The notes beneath the pieces were generated by a model. The model did no database searches. It was not told the origin of the DNA and saw nothing but the letters and a program-made list of their open reading frames with translations. From Streptococcus penaeicida (GTDB lineage: Bacteria > Bacillota > Bacilli > Lactobacillales > Streptococcaceae): DNA of 64,000 nucleotides. The translations under genes were made by a program, and so were the position numbers. Location: assembly GCF_002887775.1 (NCBI RefSeq), contig NZ_LOCM01000015.1, positions 1 through 64,000 on the forward strand, written 5' to 3'. Shown here piece by piece: positions 44,167 to 54,723 of the stretch. Position 1 is the stretch's first letter; every line of letters starts with the position of its first letter.

Positions 44167-44733
44167 TTAATGGTTCAGGGTTTTGCTAAAGCGAGCAACT
44201 TTGCTTTTAGCATATTTAAAATTTATGGCATTGTTTTCTAGGAACTGATTAAAATCAGCTTGACCTTTTTCGGCATCATCAACTTCAAGTTCTAATTCAT
44301 AATCGATGATTGAAGCGTATTGATTATAATCAAGAGCCATTTTTCCAATGTCTGTTTGACTTTCACGACGTGTCGTTGTTAAATAGCCAAAGTTGTTTAA
44401 TTTAGTAAGGTCAATACCTTCATTCTCAATGATTTCTTTAATGGTCCCATCTGGTAATTGACAGTTTTTGATAATATCTTTAGCCTGGTCTAAAGCTAAG
44501 TCCAGATTATATTCCCGATTGCCAACTGTTTCTGGCACTTTAAGGGTTAATTCAGCTGTGTCAGCAAGAGTACGGATACGCAAGGACATGCGGTGGGCTT
44601 TCAAGTCAAAATCAGCCGTATCGATATAGTAATTGGTTTGTGTAACAGCAGGAACATGGGTCATTTGATTGAGTAATCTTTGGTACTCATCTTTGGTTAA
44701 TAAGGTCTTGTATTCGATTTCCAGGTTAGACAT
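44167..44733 (-). CDS. CYTH-domain protein (triphosphate tunnel metalloenzyme)
   Basis: This 188-residue protein has the ExExK signature at its start (LEIEYK; E5, E7, K9) and the charged strand pairs RMSLRIRTL, ELTLKVP and SIIDYELELEVDDAEKG that line the tunnel. Family members hydrolyse triphosphates or polyphosphate or make cAMP; streptococcal members are mostly uncharacterised. It is divergent from relQ. AAAAGGAAGG precedes the start. Confidence 0.85.
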   Translation of the reverse strand: MSNLEIEYKTLLTKDEYQRLLNQMTHVPAVTQTNYYIDTADFDLKAHRMSLRIRTLADTAELTLKVPETVGNREYNLDLALDQAKDIIKNCQLPDGTIKEIIENEGIDLTKLNNFGYLTTTRRESQTDIGKMALDYNQYASIIDYELELEVDDAEKGQADFNQFLENNAINFKYAKSKVARFSKTLNH

Positions 44734-44825
44734 GATACCTTCCTTTTAAGCTATTTTATGCTATAATAAATTGTTATTTCAATTTTATATTAAAGTTAGA
44801 ACTTTGACAAGAAAGGAGTAGAATA

Positions 44826-45497
44826 GTGGCAATCGATTGGGAAGATTTTTTAGATCCATATATCCAAACAGTTGGAGAGTTAAAAATTAAATTACGTGGG
44901 ATTCGTAAACAGTTTCGTAAGCAAAATCGCTATTCACCTATAGAATTCGTAACTGGACGTGTTAAATCTGTTGACAGTATTAAGCAGAAAATGGCTTTAC
45001 GTGGTGTGCTTGAAGAAAATATCGCTCAAGATATTCAAGACATAGCTGGGCTCCGGATTATGGTTCAATTTGTTGACGATATTGATGAAGTCCTAAATCT
45101 TTTAAGACAAAGACAAGATATGACAATTGTTTATGAACGCGACTATATTCGCAACATGAAATCAAGTGGCTACAGGTCTTACCATGTTGTCGTAGAATAT
45201 CCTGTCGATACCATAGAAGGTCAAAAGAAAGTCTTAGCTGAAATCCAGATTAGGACTTTAGGAATGAACTTTTGGGCAACTATTGAACATTCACTTAATT
45301 ACAAATATAAAGGCGAATACCCTGAAGAAATAAAGAAACGATTATCTAGAACAGCAAAGATTGCTTTAGAACTAGATGAAGAGATGCGTAAAATTCGTGA
45401 CGATATTAGAGAGGCGCAATTGCTCTTTGATCCAGGAAGTCGCAATTTTAGTGATGGCGTAGGAAATAGTGATGACACAGATGAATTATACAGATAA
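44826..45497 (+). CDS. relQ: small alarmone synthetase RelQ
   Basis: This 223-residue protein has only the (p)ppGpp synthetase domain, no hydrolase or regulatory domain. Motifs are [32 protein letters not shown] and [25 protein letters not shown]. It pyrophosphorylates GTP/GDP under stress. It starts with GTG (AAAGGAG upstream) and overlaps nadK by 26 bases, forming the run relQ-nadK-rluD-pta. Confidence 0.93.
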   Translation: MAIDWEDFLDPYIQTVGELKIKLRGIRKQFRKQNRYSPIEFVTGRVKSVDSIKQKMALRGVLEENIAQDIQDIAGLRIMVQFVDDIDEVLNLLRQRQDMTIVYERDYIRNMKSSGYRSYHVVVEYPVDTIEGQKKVLAEIQIRTLGMNFWATIEHSLNYKYKGEYPEEIKKRLSRTAKIALELDEEMRKIRDDIREAQLLFDPGSRNFSDGVGNSDDTDELYR

Positions 45498-46308
45498 GGT
45501 GACTCGCGTCGCCATAATAGCTAATGGAAAATATCAAAGCAAGCGGGTTGCTTCAAAATTATTTTCTGTCTTTAAAGATGATCCAGATTTTTACCTTTCT
45601 AAAAAGAATCCTGATATCGTCATTTCAATTGGTGGGGATGGCATGCTTCTATCAGCTTTTCACATGTATGAAAATGAGTTAGATAAGGTGCGTTTTGTCG
45701 GCATTCACACGGGTCATTTAGGTTTTTATACTGATTATCGTGATTTTGAAATTGATAAATTGATTGAAAATTTAAGAACTGACAAGGGGGAGAGTATTTC
45801 CTATCCCATTCTTAAGGTGGTCTTAACATTGGATAACGGGCGTGTTATAAAGGCTCGTGCCTTGAACGAAGCAACTATCAAACGGATAGAAAAAACCATG
45901 GTTGCGGATGTTTTTATCAATAATGTTCGTTTTGAAAGTTTCCGCGGTGACGGCATGTCGATTTCGACACCAACGGGATCGACGGCATACAACAAGTCTT
46001 TAGGCGGAGCTATTCTCCATCCAACCATAGAGGCCCTTCAATTAACGGAAATCTCAAGCTTAAACAATCTTGTCTTTCGTACGGTAGGATCCTCATTGAT
46101 TATTCCTAAGGAAGAAGTGATTGAAATTGTTCCTCAACGGACTGGCATCTATACCATTTCGGTTGATAACAAAACTTACAACTTAAAAAATGTGGTTAAG
46201 GCGCAATATTATATTGACTGTAAAAAAATTCATTTTGTTTCAACGCCAAGTCATACCAGCTTCTGGGAAAGGGTTCAAGATGCCTTTATTGGTGAACTGG
46301 AATCATGA
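45472..46308 (+). CDS. nadK: NAD kinase
   Basis: This 278-residue kinase makes NADP from NAD. It has the GGDG motif in [33 protein letters not shown] and [15 protein letters not shown]. The ATG at 45472 lies inside the 3' end of relQ with TAGGAAAT upstream. Its stop overlaps the next gene by 4 bases. Confidence 0.94.
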   Translation: MTQMNYTDKVTRVAIIANGKYQSKRVASKLFSVFKDDPDFYLSKKNPDIVISIGGDGMLLSAFHMYENELDKVRFVGIHTGHLGFYTDYRDFEIDKLIENLRTDKGESISYPILKVVLTLDNGRVIKARALNEATIKRIEKTMVADVFINNVRFESFRGDGMSISTPTGSTAYNKSLGGAILHPTIEALQLTEISSLNNLVFRTVGSSLIIPKEEVIEIVPQRTGIYTISVDNKTYNLKNVVKAQYYIDCKKIHFVSTPSHTSFWERVQDAFIGELES

Positions 46309-47201
46309 AATTTGAATTTACTGCTGACCGCAGAACCAAGGTCAAAACGTTATTAAAAGGTCATGATATTTCTAAGGGACTTTTGGCCAAAGTCAAATAC
46401 AAGGGCGGTCATATTGCCGTCAATGGCAAAGAAGAAAATGCCATCTACCTTCTCGATGTTGGCGATGTGGTCACCATTATCATACCTGATGAAAAACCAT
46501 TTGAGAAACTCGAAGCCGTCTCTCATCCTTTGGATATTGTTTATGAAGATGAACACTTTTTAGTCCTTAATAAGCCAGTCGGATTTGCCAGTATTCCAAG
46601 TGCCATTCACTCAAATACCATTGCAAACTTCATAAAATCCTATTATATCGAACAAAATTACCCCAACAAACAGGTTCATATTGTAACCCGTTTGGATCGC
46701 GACACAAGCGGACTCATGCTTTTTGCTAAACACGGCTACGCCCATGCACGCTTAGATAAGCAATTGCAAGTTCGTGCCATCGAAAAACGTTACTTTGCTT
46801 TGGTTTCGGGGAATGGGCAATTGCCAGATCAGGGGGAAATCATTGCACCTATCGGGCGTTCAAAAGACAGCATCATCACCAGAGCAGTTGACCCTATGGG
46901 AAAATATGCCAAAACAACTTACCAAGTTGTAGCTCGCTACGCTGAAAATGTCCATTTGGTTGATATCAAGCTTCATACTGGAAGAACTCACCAAATCAGA
47001 GTCCATTTTTCACATATTGGCTTTCCATTACTAGGAGATGACCTTTATGGAGGTCGCGTGGATTTAGGAATTACCAGACAAGCTTTACATTGTCATTTTT
47101 TGCGTTTTTATAATCCATTTACAGAAAATGAAAGCCAACATACAATAAATTTGACAGATGACTTTGAGAACGTTATCATAGATTTACAGAAAAAAATATA
47201 A
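46305..47201 (+). CDS. RluD-type RNA pseudouridine synthase
   Basis: This 298-residue protein has an N-terminal S4-like domain ([20 protein letters not shown]) and a catalytic domain with the Asp in [16 protein letters not shown], plus [27 protein letters not shown]. It converts uridine in rRNA (RluD/RluC class). It overlaps nadK by 4 bases; pta follows after 15 bases. Confidence 0.92.
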   Translation: MKFEFTADRRTKVKTLLKGHDISKGLLAKVKYKGGHIAVNGKEENAIYLLDVGDVVTIIIPDEKPFEKLEAVSHPLDIVYEDEHFLVLNKPVGFASIPSAIHSNTIANFIKSYYIEQNYPNKQVHIVTRLDRDTSGLMLFAKHGYAHARLDKQLQVRAIEKRYFALVSGNGQLPDQGEIIAPIGRSKDSIITRAVDPMGKYAKTTYQVVARYAENVHLVDIKLHTGRTHQIRVHFSHIGFPLLGDDLYGGRVDLGITRQALHCHFLRFYNPFTENESQHTINLTDDFENVIIDLQKKI

Positions 47202-47216
47202 TGAGGTGTTTAAAAA

Positions 47217-48217
47217 ATGAGTATTAGAAGCTTATTTGGTAGTTTACGTGAAAAAGTTGTTGGTAAACATGTGAAAATCGTTTTCCCAGAAGGAAATGAT
47301 GAACGCGTTGTTCGTGCAGCAGCTCGTCTTAAGTTTGAAGGTTTAGTAGAACCAATCATCTTAGGTGAAGCTGATGAAATCAGAGCTTTATTAACGAAAC
47401 TTGGTTTCGCTGATCAAGATTATACTATCATTAATCCAGTTGATTATCCTGAATTTGAACAAATGAAAGAAGCATTTGTTGAAATCCGTAAAGGGAAAGC
47501 AACCATGGAAGATGCTGATAAAATGCTCAAAGATGTTAACTACTTTGGTGTTATGTTAGTTAAAATGGGTCTTGCTGACGGTATGGTTTCAGGTGCGGCT
47601 CATTCAACAGCTGACACTGTACGTCCTGCACTTCAAATTATTAAAACAAAACCAGGTATTTCACGTACTTCAGGTGTTTTCTTAATGAACCGTGAAAATA
47701 CAAATGAACGTTATATCTTCGCTGACTGTGCTATCAATATTGATCCAAATGCTCAAGAATTAGCTGAAATTGCAGTTAATACAGCAGAAACAGCTGAAAT
47801 CTTTGACATCGATCCAAAAATTGCTATGTTAAGTTTCTCAACTAAAGGTTCTGGTAAAGCACCACAAGTTGATAAAGTAGCAGAAGCAACTCGTATTGCT
47901 AAAGAAATGGCTCCAAATCTTTCTTTGGATGGTGAATTACAATTTGATGCTGCCTTTGTTCCTGAAACTGCTGCTATTAAAGCTCCAGATTCAGATGTAT
48001 CCGGTAAAGCTAACACCTTCATTTTCCCTGATTTACAATCAGGAAACATTGGATACAAAATTGCACAACGTTTAGGGATGTTTGATGCCATTGGCCAATT
48101 CTTCAAGGTTTAAATAAACCAGTTAATGACTTGTCTCGTGGTTCAAGTGCTGAAGATATCTACAAACTTGGTATCATTACTGCAGCTCAAGCTCTTGGCA
48201 AATTAGAAGCTGAATAA
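47217..48217 (+). pseudogene. pta: phosphate acetyltransferase, one frameshift near the 3' end
   Basis: The intact enzyme would be 333 residues and interconvert acetyl-CoA and acetyl phosphate in mixed-acid fermentation. The first 296 residues are normal (VKIVFPEGNDERVVRAA, GLADGMVSGAAHSTADTVRPA, and FIFPDLQSGNIGYKIAQRL). At about 48095 one C seems missing (GGCCAA for GGCCCAA); repair gives the typical [18 protein letters not shown] and [17 protein letters not shown], ending at 48217. Since pta is central to metabolism, a sequence error is the simplest reading. Confidence 0.85.
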
Positions 48218-48295
48218 GAACTTATAACATAATGAAAGATGGTAAAATTTTGTTTTCAAAACAGGGTTTTACTTTCTTTTTTTGAAAGGTTTCAT

Positions 48296-49056
48296 ATGAT
48301 GAAAAAGCAAACTGTTTTAGTAACCGGCGCCTCAGCTGGTTTTGGTAAGGAAATCGTCTACCAATTAATTGCGGATGGTTATCGTGTTATCGGTGCGGCT
48401 AGACGCATTGATAAATTACGAATGATGGAATCCCACTTAGGGGCTGAAAAATTCCTAGCCTTACAAATGGATGTTTCTGATACAAAATCTGTTGACACAG
48501 CCTTAAAAAATCTTCCTGAGAATTGGAAAACCATTGATGTGCTTATCAATAATGCAGGTTTAGCTCTTGGATTAGATAAGGCTCAAGAAGCTGACTTTAG
48601 TAAGTGGATGACCATGATTAACACTAATATTGTTGGTCTAACTTATTTAACCCACCAACTCTTACCGCAGATGGTTGAACGAAATGCCGGAATGATTATT
48701 AACTTAGGCTCAACAGCCGGGACTATTCCCTATCCAGGTGGCAACATCTATGGAGCGACAAAAGCTTTCGTTAAACAGTTCTCCCTTAATTTAAGGCTGA
48801 TTTAGCCGGCACTAAAATCCGGGTATCAAACATTGAACCAGGACTATGTGAAGGCACAGAATTTTCTTCTGTTCGCTTTAATGGAGACCAAGACCGTGTA
48901 AATGCTGTTTACCAAGGGGCACATGCTATCCAACCCATTGATATTGCCAAAACAGTATCATGGATTATGGCTCAACCAGAACATGTTAATATTAATCGTA
49001 TCGAGATTATGCCAGTTTCCCAATCATATGGACCACAACCTGTTCATAGAGATTAA
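48296..49056 (+). pseudogene. short-chain dehydrogenase/reductase, one frameshift
   Basis: The intact protein would be about 253 residues with an NAD(P)-binding TGASAGFGKEI motif, NNAG in VLINNAGLALG, the catalytic Ser in LGSTAGTIPYPGG and YGATK. The frame breaks at about 48796, where one G seems missing (AAGGCTG for AAGGGCTG); repair gives RADLAGTKIRVSNIEPGLCEGTEF in the next frame, ending at 49056. The best match in kind is the YdfG-like 3-hydroxy acid dehydrogenase group. AAAGG precedes the start. Confidence 0.8.
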
Positions 49057-49060
49057 TGCA

Positions 49061-49105
49061 CTAAAAACCATACTATCATAGGATAGTATGGTTTTTAGTG
49101 TTTTT
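49061..49105 (+). terminator. long terminator hairpin
   Basis: A perfect 17-bp stem (49061-49077 with 49082-49098) with a 4-base loop, containing ACCATACTATC, lies just after the dehydrogenase stop. Being symmetric it may also serve the minus-strand gene ending at 49181. Confidence 0.82.
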
Positions 49106-49180
49106 TGGTACTCGTATTTTCTAAAGTACTAATTGTTAAATCAAGACTTTGTTTAGATATTGAGCAGTTTTCAAACAGAT

Positions 49181-49870
49181 TTATATATCGTCAGAAATAG
49201 AAGGTCCAGAGGTGACATCTGACCAGCCGACAATTGCTTGTGCCGTTTCTTCCAAGTATTGCGCTAATATTGGTTTTAAATCTTGAACAAAATCAAGAGT
49301 ACCAAGGTACTGGCCATTCTCATCTTGAAGGCCATAATAAGATTGGAAATAAATATGGTCGGATGAAGCGGTCGGTAATAAAAAATGTTTGGTTGCATCC
49401 TGAGGATTGGCTTTAAATTGGCGGTAAATCCATCCTTCAAGTTCCTGGTCATCTTCTGGAAAGAAGGAGCCATTAAATTGGTGGTTGTGATAAATAATTT
49501 GGCCGGTATGATCAGATTGACGGATTTGGAAAGGGAATGCATCCAGTAGTGATGAGTTTAGGCTTTGATAAAATTGGTTTAAAGCGGAGCTTAGGGCTAG
49601 GACTGTTTGACCTTCTTTTAGTTTGCTATCAGTGATGTAAAAGCCTTGGCTGGTCACAATTTCCGAAAAATAGAAGACTGGAAGTGTGCTTTCTATTGGC
49701 ATAAAAGAAAATAGGGCTTGATAGTTTAGTGATTCTGGTTCATGAGATTCATATTCGGCGATGGTGATTTCGAACAGTTCAGAATAAGTGTCACTTAAGA
49801 TTTGATAAAATGATTTTTGAAAATTTGAATCAACTTGGTACAAGGCTAATAATTTTGGTCTCTTTTTCAT
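49181..49870 (-). CDS. uncharacterised protein with PAS-like C-terminal part
   Basis: This 229-residue cytoplasmic protein has no signal peptide or membrane helix. The C-terminal half reads like a PAS or ligand-sensing fold (GQIIYHNHQFNGSFF ... YYGLQDENGQYLGTLDFVQDLKPIL). No catalytic motif is recognised. It is a single gene between terminators on the minus strand; the protein family appears in other streptococci but no function is known to me. Confidence 0.6.
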   Translation of the reverse strand: MKKRPKLLALYQVDSNFQKSFYQILSDTYSELFEITIAEYESHEPESLNYQALFSFMPIESTLPVFYFSEIVTSQGFYITDSKLKEGQTVLALSSALNQFYQSLNSSLLDAFPFQIRQSDHTGQIIYHNHQFNGSFFPEDDQELEGWIYRQFKANPQDATKHFLLPTASSDHIYFQSYYGLQDENGQYLGTLDFVQDLKPILAQYLEETAQAIVGWSDVTSGPSISDDI

Positions 49871-49930
49871 AAGACCATAGTAGCGATTCTCTCAAAAAAT
49901 GCAATTAATGCGCTTTAGGAAAAGAGCAGA

Positions 49931-49990
49931 GGATAGTATTAGTATTTCAGACTAAATGCCTAGCAATTGGATGACTCGCCATAGTATAAT
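49931..49990 (+). promoter_or_regulatory. promoter of the HAD gene with GGATAGTATTAG element
   Basis: GGATAGTATTAGTATTTC starts at 49931, 54 bases upstream of TATAAT (49985-49990), and 87 bases before the start codon. The -35 region is poor. The arrangement matches the GH1 promoters at 29.7, 32.9 and 54.7 kb. Confidence 0.55.
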
Positions 49991-50017
49991 CTAATTAACA
50001 GATTAAAGGAGCAAGAT

Positions 50018-50860
50018 ATGACACAGAAAATTGTATTTTTAGATGTTGACGGAACTTTAGTTGATTACCATAATAATATTCCTCAATCAGCCATTGAAGC
50101 TATTCAAAAAGCTCGTGCAAATGGTCATTTGGTGTATGTATGTACTGGCCGTAGTCGTGCAGAAATGCAAAAGGAAATCTGGGAAATTGGAATTGATGGG
50201 ATGATTGGTGGGAATGGTTCTTATGTAGAACACCACGAAGACGTTATAATGCATCAGTTGATTCCACTAGAAGAGGCTAAACATATTGTTGACTGGCTAC
50301 ATGAACGTGGCTTGGAATTCTATCTTGAGTCTAATAATGGCCTTTTTGCCAGTGAAAACTTCCGTGAGGCTGCTCGTCCAGTTATGAAAACCTACGCACT
50401 CCGTAAAGGGAAAACTGAAGAAGAAGTTAAGGACCAAGAAGCAGAAGATCTGCTCCATGGACTCGTCTATGGTGGTGAGCTTTACCGTGATGACCTCAAC
50501 AAAGTCTCTTTCATTCTAAGTGATTATCAAGATCACTTGGATTCCATTGAGGAGTTTCCTGAATTAGAAGCACACACTTGGGGTGGACGCGGTGAAACAG
50601 CACTCTTTGGCGACCTAGGTGTTAAAGATATCAATAAAGCACATGCAATCGACGTTTTATTAGATTACTTGAAAGCAAATAAAAAGGATACGATTGCTTT
50701 TGGAGATGCTAAAATTGATATTCCAATGTTAGAATACTGTGAAGTTGGTGTTTCTATGGGGAATGGTGGCCCCGAAATCCTAGCTATGGCAGATATGGTG
50801 ACAGATGACGTCGAAGAAGACGGACTCTATAATGCCTTCAAAAAATTAGACTTAATCTAA
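50018..50860 (+). CDS. HAD phosphatase, Cof-type
   Basis: This 280-residue phosphatase has IVFLDVDGTLVDYH (nucleophile and acid/base Asp), VCTGRSRAEM and the distal AFGDAKIDIPMLEYC. Such enzymes act on sugar phosphates or cofactors such as FMN and PLP. An AAAGGAG site precedes the start. It shares the promoter element of the GH1 genes, hinting that it works on a sugar phosphate made from beta-glucosides (inference). Confidence 0.88.
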   Translation: MTQKIVFLDVDGTLVDYHNNIPQSAIEAIQKARANGHLVYVCTGRSRAEMQKEIWEIGIDGMIGGNGSYVEHHEDVIMHQLIPLEEAKHIVDWLHERGLEFYLESNNGLFASENFREAARPVMKTYALRKGKTEEEVKDQEAEDLLHGLVYGGELYRDDLNKVSFILSDYQDHLDSIEEFPELEAHTWGGRGETALFGDLGVKDINKAHAIDVLLDYLKANKKDTIAFGDAKIDIPMLEYCEVGVSMGNGGPEILAMADMVTDDVEEDGLYNAFKKLDLI

Positions 50861-50861
50861 A

Positions 50862-50915
50862 CAAGCACAACCAAGTCTTTGGGACCTAAATGGTCATCCT
50901 TTGACTTGTTTTTTT
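50862..50915 (+). terminator. terminator of the HAD gene
   Basis: CAAGTC and GACC on the left pair with GGTC and GACTTG on the right within about 50872-50910, followed by a T-run. The pairing has small bulges. Confidence 0.65.
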
Positions 50916-50925
50916 ATCTGCTTAA

Positions 50926-50968
50926 ATTAGTCAAATTATTTGACTAATAACAATTGAGATATTATAAT
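50926..50968 (+). promoter_or_regulatory. promoter with 23-bp MarR-type operator
   Basis: TTGACT (50940-50945) and TATAAT (50963-50968) are 17 bases apart. A perfect 23-bp palindrome (50926-50948; arms ATTAGTCAAA and TTTGACTAAT around TTA) covers the -35 box. This form is typical of MarR-family operators, and a marR gene is second in the transcript, so autoregulation is likely. Confidence 0.75.
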
Positions 50969-50994
50969 TATCAAAAAGTATGGAGGGCGAATGG

Positions 50995-51981
50995 ATGAAA
51001 GCAATTCAAGTTAGAAAACCTGGTGGACCAGAAGTATTGGAATTGGTTGAATTGGCAAAACCTCAGTTAAAGAAGGGCTGGTCAGTGGTCAAAGTCTTGG
51101 GATTTGGTATCAATCGCTCAGAAATTTTCACTCGCCAAGGCCACTCACCTTCTGTTACCTTTCCTCGTGTCCTAGGAATTGAATGTGTTGGCCTTATTTC
51201 TGAAACGGAAGAAAATAGTCCTTATACAGTTGGCCAGAAAGTCATGTCCTTGATGGGGGAGATGGGGAGAGCCTATGATGGTTCCTATGCCGAATACGTC
51301 TTAATTCCTAATGATAACATTTACCCAATTGAAACGGTATTACCCTGGGATTTACTGGCTGCCTTGCCGGAATCTTACTATACTGCCTTTGGCGCACTGC
51401 AACAATTACAAATTAATGATAGGGATAAAGTCTTTGTTAGAGCTGGTTCTTCAGCCTTAGCGCTTGCCTTTCTAAAACTTCTAAAATCGGCTTTTCCTAA
51501 AGTAGCCGTCTATACTTCTGTAAGACAAATGCGTAAAAAGGATGACTTGTTAGCACTTGGTTATGAGGCGGTATTTCGAGAAGAAAAAGGTCATGTTCAA
51601 ACAGATTTAACTTTCAGCAAAGTATTGGAGTTAGTTGGCCCGAAGACCATAATGGATAGTATTGGATTGATGGATGAAGCGGGCATTATCTGTTCTTGTG
51701 GTCAATTGGGTGGTCAATGGTATTTAGAGGAATTTGATCCCATTATGGCCTTAAAAAATAATATCTATCTGACGACCTTTTATTCAGGTAACATTACTGT
51801 CGAAAAAATACAAGCCATGCTCGATTTTATGTCTGCTATGAAGACTGAAATCTTAAAACCACAACTATTCAAGTTAGAAGATATTGCAAAAGCACATGCT
51901 AAGATTGAAGCAGGCTCAGCTATCGGGAAAGCAGTTGTTCTAATAGGAGAAGCTTATGACAGCATTAAAGCAGAAGTCTAA
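50995..51981 (+). CDS. zinc-independent medium-chain alcohol dehydrogenase/quinone oxidoreductase-like
   Basis: This 328-residue MDR-family oxidoreductase has the N-terminal GroES-like fold (KAIQVRKPGGPEVLELVE, HSPSVTFPRVLGIECVG) and a Rossmann region (DKVFVRAGSSALALAFLKLL) with an altered nucleotide loop, RAGSSA in place of GxGGVG. No structural zinc cysteines are seen, as in quinone-reductase-type members. The start at 50995 follows GGAGGG; an ATG at 50991 is out of frame. It overlaps the marR gene by 26 bases. Confidence 0.82.
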   Translation: MKAIQVRKPGGPEVLELVELAKPQLKKGWSVVKVLGFGINRSEIFTRQGHSPSVTFPRVLGIECVGLISETEENSPYTVGQKVMSLMGEMGRAYDGSYAEYVLIPNDNIYPIETVLPWDLLAALPESYYTAFGALQQLQINDRDKVFVRAGSSALALAFLKLLKSAFPKVAVYTSVRQMRKKDDLLALGYEAVFREEKGHVQTDLTFSKVLELVGPKTIMDSIGLMDEAGIICSCGQLGGQWYLEEFDPIMALKNNIYLTTFYSGNITVEKIQAMLDFMSAMKTEILKPQLFKLEDIAKAHAKIEAGSAIGKAVVLIGEAYDSIKAEV

Positions 51982-52396
51982 AAAATTAGTCAGATATTTA
52001 GATCAGGAAAAAAGTCTCTATGAGCGATATGCTCGGAAAAATGGTTTAACCGGAAAAAGTTTGCAACTTTTATTATGGATTTATTATAATCCTCAAGGGG
52101 TCACACAGCGTTTTTTAGGTGACAAAACCTTGTCCACAAAACAAGTTGTTAATGCCACAATTAAGACTTGGTTGAATCAAGGATACTTGCTTTTGAAAGA
52201 AAATCCTTGCGATAAAAGACAGAAAATGGTTCAATTAACAGAAAGTGGAAGGGCTTATGCCTCTGCACTATTAGATCCATTAGAAACACTTGAAATAAGG
52301 GCCTTAGAATCCTTGGACTCAGCTGAAAGAGATCAACTTTTAGATCTTTTTAGTAGATATACCAGTGCCTTACAGAAGGAAATGGAGAAATTATGA
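51956..52396 (+). CDS. MarR-family transcriptional regulator
   Basis: This 146-residue protein has the MarR winged helix (LLLWIYYNPQGVTQRFLGDKTLSTKQVVNATIKTWLNQGYL) and the wing KENPCDKRQKMVQLTESGR. It probably represses its own operon through the 23-bp palindrome at 50926. It is coupled to the oxidoreductase upstream (26-base overlap) and the ABC transporter gene downstream (4-base overlap). Confidence 0.88.
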   Translation: MTALKQKSKKLVRYLDQEKSLYERYARKNGLTGKSLQLLLWIYYNPQGVTQRFLGDKTLSTKQVVNATIKTWLNQGYLLLKENPCDKRQKMVQLTESGRAYASALLDPLETLEIRALESLDSAERDQLLDLFSRYTSALQKEMEKL

Positions 52397-53121
52397 TTCG
52401 ATTTGAAAAAGTATCAAAAAGTTTTGGTGACAATCAAGTTTTGAAGGAAGAAAGTTTTCATATTCAAGACCGAGAATTCTTTGTCTTAGTTGGTTCCAGT
52501 GGTTCAGGGAAAACCACTCTCTTAAAAATGATCAATTGTTTGGTCCAACCAACTTCTGGTCAAATTTATTTAAATAAAAAAGCGCAAAAGGACCTACCAT
52601 TAAGAGAAATGCGCTTATCTATTGGATATGTCCTGCAACAAATTGCCTTGTTTCCCAATTTGACTGTGGCTGAAAATATTGCCATTATTCCAGAAATGAA
52701 AAAATGGACCAAAGAAGAAACACGAGAGAAGACAATTGAGTTGTTAAATAAGGTAGGCCTTCCAGCAGAAGACTATTTAAATCGCTATCCAAAAGACTTA
52801 TCAGGTGGTGAACAACAAAGGGTTGGTATTGTTAGAGCTATTATTTCCCATCCAAAGATATTACTGATGGATGAGCCCTTCTCGGCCTTAGATCCAATAT
52901 CTCGTAATCAACTTCAAGATTTAATGCTAGACTTGCATCGTGAGTTTGACATGACTATTGTTTTTGTCACACATGATATCAAGGAAGCCATTAAATTAGG
53001 TGACCGCGTTGCCATCCTTGACCAAGGACAGATTATTCAGTTGGATAGCCCTCAAGCAATCATGGAAAATCCCGCAAACGACTTTGTTGCCAGTCTTTTT
53101 GGAGGTGAATTAAATGACTAG
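52393..53121 (+). CDS. osmoprotectant/quaternary-amine ABC transporter ATP-binding protein
   Basis: This 242-residue ATPase has Walker [15 protein letters not shown], the signature [10 protein letters not shown] and Walker [16 protein letters not shown]. It belongs to the OpuCA/ProV-like class but lacks the C-terminal CBS pair of the long forms. It is coupled to marR by ATGA and overlaps the permease gene by 8 bases. Confidence 0.88.
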   Translation: MIRFEKVSKSFGDNQVLKEESFHIQDREFFVLVGSSGSGKTTLLKMINCLVQPTSGQIYLNKKAQKDLPLREMRLSIGYVLQQIALFPNLTVAENIAIIPEMKKWTKEETREKTIELLNKVGLPAEDYLNRYPKDLSGGEQQRVGIVRAIISHPKILLMDEPFSALDPISRNQLQDLMLDLHREFDMTIVFVTHDIKEAIKLGDRVAILDQGQIIQLDSPQAIMENPANDFVASLFGGELND

Positions 53122-54640
53122 TATATTGACGACTTTTCAAGACCGTTATTCAGACTGGCTCAAGGCATTAGTCGAGCACTTGCAAATTTCTCTTTTAGCC
53201 TTGTTGATAGCGATTATTATTGCTATTCCTCTAGCAAGTCTACTAAGCAAAAGCAAGCGCTGGTCAGATATTGTCCTTCAAATTACGGGGATCTTCCAAA
53301 CTATACCATCACTAGCTTTACTTGGTTTATTTATTCCTTTTATGGGGATTGGTACCGTACCGGCAGTTACAGCATTAGTCATCTATGCTATCTTTCCCAT
53401 TATTCAAAATACCATAACCGGACTAAACGGTATTGAACCTAGTTTACAAGAGGCCGCAAAAGCCTTTGGGATGACCAAGTGGGAACGTTTGAAGAAGTTT
53501 GAAATCCCCTTAGCCATGCCAGTTATTATGTCGGGTGTTAGAACTTCTGCAGTCATGATTATCGGAACTGCCACTTTGGCTTCCTTAATTGGTGCTGGTG
53601 GGCTAGGTTCCTTTATCCTATTAGGGATTGACCGCAATAATACCGATTTAATTTTGATTGGTGCCATCTCGTCAGCCCTCTTAGCCATCTTGTTTAATAG
53701 CATTTTGCAGTACTTGGAGAAAGCTTCCTTGCGCAGAATTCTTATTGCCCTTGCCGTCATTGTCTTCGGTCTTCTAGGATCCTACGGGCCAAACCTAGCA
53801 ACGCAAATGACCAAGAAGTCGGAAACCATTGTTATTGCAGGGAAATTAGGGGCAGAGCCTGAAATCTTAATCAATATCTATAAGGAAATGATCGAGGACC
53901 AATCAAATCTTAAAGTTGACTTGAAACCTAATTTTGGTAAAACGACCTTCCTCTATCAAGCTCTTAAATCTGGTGATATTGATATTTATCCTGAATTTAC
54001 CGGAACCATTACCTCAAGTCTATTGACTAAAAAACCAGCATTGAGCAATGATCCCTTTCAGGTTTATCAGGATGCAAAAAATGGCATAGCAGCTCAGGAT
54101 GATTTGCTTTTATTGCAGCCTTTTGCTTATCAAAATACATACGCTGTAGCTGTGCCGGAAAAATTAGCTAAGGAAAAAAATATCAGATCTATATCAGATT
54201 TGAAAAATTATCAGTCACAATTAAAAGCAGGCTTCACTTTAGAATTTAAGGATCGTGCCGATGGCTATAAAGGTTTACAAAGCAAGTATGGTTTGGACTT
54301 GGCAGTATCTACGATGGAACCAGCTCTTCGCTATCAGGCAATCAAAGCTAACGATATCCAAGTGACAGATGCCTATTCAACCGATGCTGAATTGAAGAAG
54401 TACAATCTGGTTGTTTTGAAAGACGATAAAGCTCTCTTCCCTCCTTATCAAGGAGCTCCTCTTATGACTCAGAAATTAGCTAAGAAACACCCTGAATTGA
54501 AGAAAATTCTAAATCAATTGGCGGGTAAAATTACTGAAAAAGAAATGCAAGACATGAATTACCAAGTTTCAGTTGAGGGTAAAGATGCTAATAAAGTGGC
54601 CAAAGCTTATCTGATTAAAGCAGGCTTGCTTAAAAAGTAA
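53114..54640 (+). CDS. osmoprotectant ABC transporter, permease fused to substrate-binding domain
   Basis: This 508-residue protein has about six membrane segments (residues 1-220, with the EAA loop [25 protein letters not shown]). A linked extracellular QAT-type binding domain follows (from about 235: [23 protein letters not shown] ... [14 protein letters not shown]). The fusion resembles streptococcal glycine betaine/choline/carnitine transporters. MarR control of an osmoprotectant importer next to an oxidoreductase is less common and suggests some other inducer. Confidence 0.87.
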   Translation: MTSILTTFQDRYSDWLKALVEHLQISLLALLIAIIIAIPLASLLSKSKRWSDIVLQITGIFQTIPSLALLGLFIPFMGIGTVPAVTALVIYAIFPIIQNTITGLNGIEPSLQEAAKAFGMTKWERLKKFEIPLAMPVIMSGVRTSAVMIIGTATLASLIGAGGLGSFILLGIDRNNTDLILIGAISSALLAILFNSILQYLEKASLRRILIALAVIVFGLLGSYGPNLATQMTKKSETIVIAGKLGAEPEILINIYKEMIEDQSNLKVDLKPNFGKTTFLYQALKSGDIDIYPEFTGTITSSLLTKKPALSNDPFQVYQDAKNGIAAQDDLLLLQPFAYQNTYAVAVPEKLAKEKNIRSISDLKNYQSQLKAGFTLEFKDRADGYKGLQSKYGLDLAVSTMEPALRYQAIKANDIQVTDAYSTDAELKKYNLVVLKDDKALFPPYQGAPLMTQKLAKKHPELKKILNQLAGKITEKEMQDMNYQVSVEGKDANKVAKAYLIKAGLLKK

Positions 54641-54656
54641 AGAGTTAACATTATAG

Positions 54657-54683
54657 CTAGGACATGTTGTCCTAGTTATTTTT
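54657..54683 (+). terminator. terminator of the transporter operon
   Basis: CTAGGACA (54657-54664) pairs with TGTCCTAG (54668-54675) around TGT, followed by a T-rich tail. Confidence 0.82.
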
Positions 54684-54723
54684 TGTCCAACTTCAAGCAG
54701 ATATTAAAACTTAAGACACCATA

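Noticed and set aside
47753..48106. 117-codon minus-strand frame inside pta
   Set aside because: It is fully antisense to a highly conserved gene region.
49081..49089. A further GGATAGTAT match
   Set aside because: It is the right arm of a perfect terminator hairpin after the dehydrogenase gene, with no promoter 51-54 bp downstream on the plus strand.
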